Positions 4,442 through 5,536 of a stretch of DNA of 5,536 bases are shown here, piece by piece. The stretch's first letter is position 1. Each line of letters opens with the position of its first letter. The DNA lies in the NCBI GenBank assembly GCA_021796375.1, contig JAJYJF010000181.1, forward strand, positions 1-5,536, in the 5' to 3' direction. The notes beneath the pieces were generated by a model. It had not been told where the DNA came from. It was given only the letters and a program-made list of their open reading frames with translations, and did not search any database. The translations under genes were made by a program, and so were the position numbers. The stretch comes from Chloroflexota bacterium (GTDB lineage Bacteria; Chloroflexota; Anaerolineae; Anaerolineales; Anaerolineaceae).

Positions 4442-5500
4442 ATGCCTGAGCTGGCCCAGATTTTATTAACCTGGTACGAAGGAGCTGCCCGCCGGCTTCC
4501 CTGGCGGGGCTCCGGCGATCCGTACGTCGTCTGGATCTCGGAGGTCATGCTCCAGCAAACCAGGGTGGAGACGGTGATCCCGTACTACCTGCGCTGGATG
4601 GAGCGCTTTCCATCCGTCGCGGCGCTGGCGCGGGCCAGCGAGCAGGAAGTGCTCAAAGCCTGGGAGGGATTGGGCTATTACAGCCGGGCGCGCAACCTTC
4701 ACCGGGCAGCCCGGGTCCTCATGGAGCAATCCGGCGGGCAATTCCCAGACACGGCAGACGCGATCCGCCTCCTCCCCGGGGTCGGGCGCTACACCGCCGG
4801 CGCCATCGCCTCGATCGCCTTCGGGCGAGACGAGCCTGCCCTGGACGGCAACATCCGCCGGGTGCTCGCCCGGGTTTTCAACCTCACCGAGCCGGCGCGT
4901 TCCCCAGCGGGCGAGGCGAAGCTGTGGGACCTCGCCGCGCAGAACCTGCTGCCCGGCCGCGCCGGCGATTACAACCAGGCGCTCATGGACCTGGGGGCAA
5001 CGCTCTGCACCCCGCGGGCGCCGGACTGCCCGGCCTGCCCGCTGGAAGGCATCTGCCAGGCGCGCGCCCTGGGCGTCCAGGAGCAGCGCCCGGTGGTTGA
5101 GCCGAAGCCGGCGATTCCCCACTACCTGGTTGCGGCGGGGATCCTCGAGCGGGACCGCCGGGTGCTGATCGCCCGCCGGCCCTCCAGCGGGCTGCTGGGC
5201 GGGCTGTGGGAGTTCCCCGGCGGCAAGCTCCAGGCGGGCGAGGATCTTCCGGCCTGCCTGCGGCGGGAGATCCAAGAAGAGCTGGGCGTTACCGCCGGCG
5301 TGGGGGAGGAGTTCGGTGTGTACCGGCATGCGTATACCCATTTTCGCGTTACGCTGCATGCGTTTTGCTGTACACTTGTAGAAGGGGAGCCAAAGAACCT
5401 CCACCACAGCCAGCTGGCCTGGGTGCGGATCGAAGAGCTGGGCTCGTACCCGATGGGGAAGATTGACCGGCAGATCGCGACCCGCTTGGCGTCGCGCTGA
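4442..5500 (+). CDS. mutY: Adenine DNA glycosylase MutY with intact C-terminal Nudix box
   Basis: The 352-residue enzyme removes adenine mispaired with 8-oxoguanine in base excision repair. The N-terminal HhH-GPD domain shows LPWRGSGDPYVVWISEVMLQQTRV with catalytic Glu34, EGLGYYSRARNL (75-86), the helix-hairpin-helix LLPGVGRYTAGAIASIAF (110-127, Tyr117) and LDGNIRRVLAR with catalytic Asp135. The [4Fe-4S] ligands C189, C196, C199 and C205 fit C-x6-C-x2-C-x5-C exactly. The C-terminal domain (about 226-352) is Nudix-like. The segment 261-283 matches the full box G-x5-E-x7-REUxEExGU (G261, E267, R275-E276, E279-E280, G282). This is unusual, because the MutY C-terminal domain normally serves only for 8-oxoguanine recognition. 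YTH (298-300) sits where MutY proteins carry the FSH-type recognition loop. Length is typical of MutY. The gene lies alone after a terminator and inverted repeat. Confidence 0.96.
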   Translation: MPELAQILLTWYEGAARRLPWRGSGDPYVVWISEVMLQQTRVETVIPYYLRWMERFPSVAALARASEQEVLKAWEGLGYYSRARNLHRAARVLMEQSGGQFPDTADAIRLLPGVGRYTAGAIASIAFGRDEPALDGNIRRVLARVFNLTEPARSPAGEAKLWDLAAQNLLPGRAGDYNQALMDLGATLCTPRAPDCPACPLEGICQARALGVQEQRPVVEPKPAIPHYLVAAGILERDRRVLIARRPSSGLLGGLWEFPGGKLQAGEDLPACLRREIQEELGVTAGVGEEFGVYRHAYTHFRVTLHAFCCTLVEGEPKNLHHSQLAWVRIEELGSYPMGKIDRQIATRLASR

Positions 5501-5524
5501 GCGGCTTTTCCGCGTTCGATTTTT
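5501..5524 (+). terminator. Possible weak terminator after mutY
   Basis: Directly after the stop codon, GCGG (5501-5504) and CCGC (5510-5513) pair around the loop CTTTT. A run of five T residues follows at 5520-5524. The stem is only 4 bp and the T run begins 6 bases after it, so this is weak. The window ends 12 bases later. Confidence 0.3.
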
Positions 5525-5536
5525 CAGAGCAGGGGG

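Noticed and set aside
4255..4449. 64-codon plus-strand open frame after the 100-residue gene
   Set aside because: It begins directly after a stop codon without a Shine-Dalgarno, runs through the intrinsic terminator and inverted repeat, and is Pro/Arg-rich.
4466..5407. 313-codon open frame on the minus strand
   Set aside because: It is antisense to mutY, whose catalytic, iron-sulfur and Nudix motifs are unambiguous.

Overview
This is a GC-rich (roughly 60-65% by eye), gene-dense bacterial window with no RNA gene, insertion sequence or CRISPR array. Protein style and gene content suggest Chloroflexota, perhaps Anaerolineae. The clues are a tandem M16 peptidase pair, compact metallo-hydrolases with altered metal motifs, and a GAAC-N4-GTTC palindrome of the Gram-positive/Chloroflexota LexA type. 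The assignment rests on recall of family style, not on a database search.

Region 1 (1-2694, + strand) is a likely operon of three genes. The first is the C-terminal part of an M16 peptidase subunit that enters from the left edge. The second is a complete M16-like subunit overlapping it by 17 bp, in which the zinc motif HxxEH is replaced. The third is a calcineurin-like metallophosphoesterase starting 6 bp later at a GTG. The two M16 proteins look like the halves of a heterodimer.

Region 2 (2695-3287) holds a self-contained minus-strand transcription unit for an 82-residue protein I do not recognise. It has a perfect consensus promoter (TTGACA, 16 bp, TATAAT). An 11+11 bp perfect palindrome with a LexA-like core lies over the -10 box and start site. 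A good Shine-Dalgarno and an intrinsic terminator complete the unit. This is the best candidate here for an undescribed function: a small, probably damage-inducible gene.

Region 3 (3288-4298, + strand) is a two-gene operon: an MBL-fold hydrolase with a degenerate HxHxDH motif and a 100-residue protein predicted to have a ferredoxin-like fold, closed by an intrinsic terminator.

Region 4 (4299-5536) begins with a roughly 135-bp imperfect inverted repeat that runs into the ribosome binding site of mutY. That gene encodes an adenine glycosylase with an intact [4Fe-4S] motif and, unusually, a complete Nudix box in its C-terminal domain. MutY and the LexA-like operator give the right half a DNA-damage flavour, but nothing in the sequence links the two functionally.
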